5,650 bases of DNA, from the NCBI GenBank assembly GCA_045606465.1, contig JAZURZ010000035.1:1-5650 (forward strand), read 5' to 3'. The position numbers and the translations under genes are program-made. A model generated the notes under the pieces. That model was not told the DNA's origin. It did no database searches and was given only the letters and a program-made list of their open reading frames with translations. This document shows, piece by piece, positions 3,581 to 5,650 of this stretch (positions are counted from its first letter, which is position 1; each line of letters begins with the position of its first letter). This stretch comes from CAKSQL01 sp045606465. Lineage in GTDB: Bacteria > Bacillota > Clostridia > UBA1381.

Positions 3581-5650
3581 TCAAGCTTTTTTGCGGCTTG
3601 TTTTGGTTGTATTTTTTGCTTTTTTTGATACAGGCTTTTCTTCTTTGGAAAAGTTCTTGCCATAATAAGCATTAAGATACATTTTTTTAATTTCACTCAT
3701 AAGAGGATAACGGGGGTTAGCACCTGTGCACTGGTCATCAAATGCCTGTTCAACCATTTCATCAAGATTGTCAAGAAAAGCTTTTTCGTCGATGCCATAA
3801 TCTTTTATACTGTCCTTAATTCCAACCTTTGACTTTAAGTCATTTATAGCCTTTATAAGTCCCTCGAGCTTTTGAGCGTCATTTTTGCCGACAATACCAA
3901 GATGGTCGGCAATTTGGGCATAGCGTGCCAGAGTGTGAGGATGGTCATATTGTGAAAATGTTCCCATTTTAACAGGAGCCTCAGATGCATTAAATCGAAT
4001 TACCTCTTCAATCATAAGAGCATTTGCTACGCCGTGGGGGAGATGATGGAATGCTCCTAATTTGTGTGCCATAGAATGGCATATTCCCAAAAATGCATTT
4101 GCAAATGCCATGCCTGCAATGGTTGCGGCATTTGCCATTTTTTCACGTGCAACAATATCATTTTGACCATTTTCGTAAGCCTTGGGAAGATATTCAAATA
4201 TTGTCTTTAATGCCTGCAATGCAAGACCGTCAGTATAATCGGTTGCAAGCATTGATGCATAGGCTTCAACTGCGTGAGTTACAGCATCAATTCCCGATGC
4301 AGCAGTAAGACCTTTTGGTGCAGACATATGAAAATCTGTGTCGATAATAGCCATATCAGGAAGAAGCTCATAATCTGCAAGAGGATACTTAACTCCTGAC
4401 TTTTCGTCGGTGATAACTGCGAATGGTGTTACCTCAGAGCCTGTACCTGCAGATGTCGGAATTGCCACAAAATATGCTTTTTCGCCCATTTTGGGGAAGG
4501 TGTAAACTCTTTTTCTTATGTCGATAAATCTCATTGCCATGTCCATGAAATCAGCATCAGGATGCTCATAAAGAACCCACATAATTTTTGCTGCGTCCAT
4601 AGCCGAGCCGCCACCTAAAGCTATGATTGTATCAGGCTTGAAACTTTGCATCTGCAATGCACCATTTTTTGCATTTTCCAATGTTGGATCAGGTTGAACA
4701 TCAAAAAATGTTGTGTGAACAATGCCCATTTCGTCCAGTTTATCGGTGATTGGTTTGGTATAGCCATTTTCATAAAGGAAATTATCGGTAACTATAAAGG
4801 CTCTTTTTTTGCCCATTACAGATTTGAGTTCGTCCAAAGCGACAGGAAGGCAACCTTTTTTAATATATATTTTTTCGGGTGCACGGAACCAAAGCATATT
4901 TTCCCTTCTTTCTGCAACTGTTTTAATATTAAGAAGATGTTTAACACCAACATTATCCGAAACCGAGTTTCCGCCCCATGAGCCACAACCGAGTGTGAGG
5001 GAGGGAGCTAGCTTGAAATTGTAAAGGTCGCCAATACCGCCGTGAGATGATGGAGTATTAACTAAAATTCGGCAGGTTTTCATTCTTTTTGCAAATTCGT
5101 CAAGCTTTTCTTTTTCGGTAATTTCATTAAGATATACAGACGAGGTGTGACCAAATCCGCCATCTGCAATAAGCTGCTCTGCTTTTGAAAGTGCGTCATT
5201 GAAGTTCTTTGCTTTATACATTGCAAGAACCGGGGAGAGTTTTTCGTGAGCAAATTCTTCTGAAAGAAGAACACTTTCCACTTCTCCGATAAGAATTTTT
5301 GTGTCTTCAGGAACCTTTACGTCTGCAAGAGAAGCAATTTTAAAAGCACTCTGCCCAACGATTTTTGCATTTAAAGAGCCATTTATAATAATGGTTTTTC
5401 TCACCTTTTCAGTTTCATCGGAAGAAAGGAAATAGCAACCTCTTTTTGCAAATTCCTTTTTAACTTTATCATAAATGCTTTCAATAACTATAACCGATTG
5501 TTCGGAAGCGCAAATCATTCCGTTATCAAAGGTTTTGGAATGAATAATGGAGTTTACTGCAAGCAAAATATTCGCAGTGTGGTCAATGATTGCAGGGGTG
5601 TTTCCAGCACCGACGCCCAAAGCGGGCTTTCCGCTTGAATAAGCCGCTTT
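3581..5650 (-). CDS. adhE: Bifunctional aldehyde-alcohol dehydrogenase AdhE (5' part outside window)
   Basis: The minus frame is open to the right edge, giving 689 residues; reading starts at AAYSSGKPALGVGAGNTP. A TTG at 5620 is internal, not a start. AdhE reduces acetyl-CoA to acetaldehyde and then ethanol with two NADH, in the cytoplasm, often as spirosome filaments. The remaining CoA-acylating aldehyde dehydrogenase half has NAD-site GVGAGN (12-17) and catalytic Cys47 in NGMICASEQS. After the linker (near TLGCGSWGGNSVSDNVGVKH), the iron-dependent alcohol dehydrogenase half starts near residue 250, with GGGSAMD (346-352) and iron ligands D455, H459, H525 and H539, equivalent to E. coli D653, H657, H723 and H737. 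The offset of about 198 implies a full protein near 887 residues, normal for AdhE. The last 22 residues are a lysine-rich tail. The kinase gene follows 28 bases downstream. Confidence 0.97.
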   Translation of the reverse strand, partial: KAAYSSGKPALGVGAGNTPAIIDHTANILLAVNSIIHSKTFDNGMICASEQSVIVIESIYDKVKKEFAKRGCYFLSSDETEKVRKTIIINGSLNAKIVGQSAFKIASLADVKVPEDTKILIGEVESVLLSEEFAHEKLSPVLAMYKAKNFNDALSKAEQLIADGGFGHTSSVYLNEITEKEKLDEFAKRMKTCRILVNTPSSHGGIGDLYNFKLAPSLTLGCGSWGGNSVSDNVGVKHLLNIKTVAERRENMLWFRAPEKIYIKKGCLPVALDELKSVMGKKRAFIVTDNFLYENGYTKPITDKLDEMGIVHTTFFDVQPDPTLENAKNGALQMQSFKPDTIIALGGGSAMDAAKIMWVLYEHPDADFMDMAMRFIDIRKRVYTFPKMGEKAYFVAIPTSAGTGSEVTPFAVITDEKSGVKYPLADYELLPDMAIIDTDFHMSAPKGLTAASGIDAVTHAVEAYASMLATDYTDGLALQALKTIFEYLPKAYENGQNDIVAREKMANAATIAGMAFANAFLGICHSMAHKLGAFHHLPHGVANALMIEEVIRFNASEAPVKMGTFSQYDHPHTLARYAQIADHLGIVGKNDAQKLEGLIKAINDLKSKVGIKDSIKDYGIDEKAFLDNLDEMVEQAFDDQCTGANPRYPLMSEIKKMYLNAYYGKNFSKEEKPVSKKAKNTTKTSRKKA

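Noticed and set aside
3582..3600. CAAGC...GCTTG hairpin at the adhE end as a terminator between adhE and the kinase
   Set aside because: The stem is 5 bp, lies within the adhE coding end and has no T-run on the minus strand.
4093..4308. Plus-strand ORFs within adhE (also 4646-4981 and 4809-5024)
   Set aside because: They are antisense to conserved AdhE catalytic domains and have no independent ribosome binding site or family motif.
5618..5620. TTG at 5620 as the start of a short AdhE
   Set aside because: The frame stays open to the window edge and the upstream codons encode the conserved AYSSGKPA motif, so the gene is cut by the window rather than truncated.

Overview
The window looks like chromosomal DNA from a low-GC, fermentative member of the Firmicutes, most likely Clostridia. 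It is AT-rich, its ribosome binding sites are GGAGG-like, and its sigma-A-type promoters are near consensus. It encodes a clostridial-type AdhE, a Na+-translocating decarboxylase beta-type membrane protein and an ECF-type riboflavin importer. Nothing in it suggests a phage, transposon, CRISPR array, tRNA or rRNA.

Layout, left to right. (1) Positions 2-355 (+) hold the 3' end of a gene for a probable exported or surface protein. (2) From 430 there is a promoter (TTTACA-17 nt-TATAAT), then a yybP-ykoY (Mn2+) riboswitch aptamer, then an intrinsic terminator whose 5' arm is also one strand of the aptamer's closing helix. (3) This leader precedes a two-gene unit: an OadB-family membrane protein (652-1761) and a 39-residue single-helix peptide (1785-1904) resembling the membrane anchor of the OadG gamma subunit. 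(4) Ten bases later comes a second consensus promoter (TTGACA-17 nt-TATAAT), an FMN riboswitch and its terminator, followed by ribU (2201-2740). (5) A GC-rich hairpin serves as terminator between convergent genes. (6) On the minus strand, adhE (running in from the right edge) is followed after about 28 bp by an APH/choline-kinase-fold phosphotransferase gene, probably in one operon.

How the parts work together. ribU behind an FMN riboswitch is the classic flavin-feedback arrangement. AdhE is the fermentative acetyl-CoA to ethanol enzyme. The part most worth a second look is the Mn2+ riboswitch in front of an OadB-like protein plus mini-gamma peptide, with no decarboxylase alpha or biotin-carrier gene in view. 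Riboswitches of this class usually control Mn2+ exporters or Mn2+-related membrane proteins, so the pair may be a Mn2+-responsive ion transporter rather than, or as well as, a decarboxylase-driven Na+ pump. That function is inference. I see no terminator between this unit and the ribU leader, so Mn2+-gated transcripts may run into the FMN switch, placing two ligand-sensing RNAs in series.
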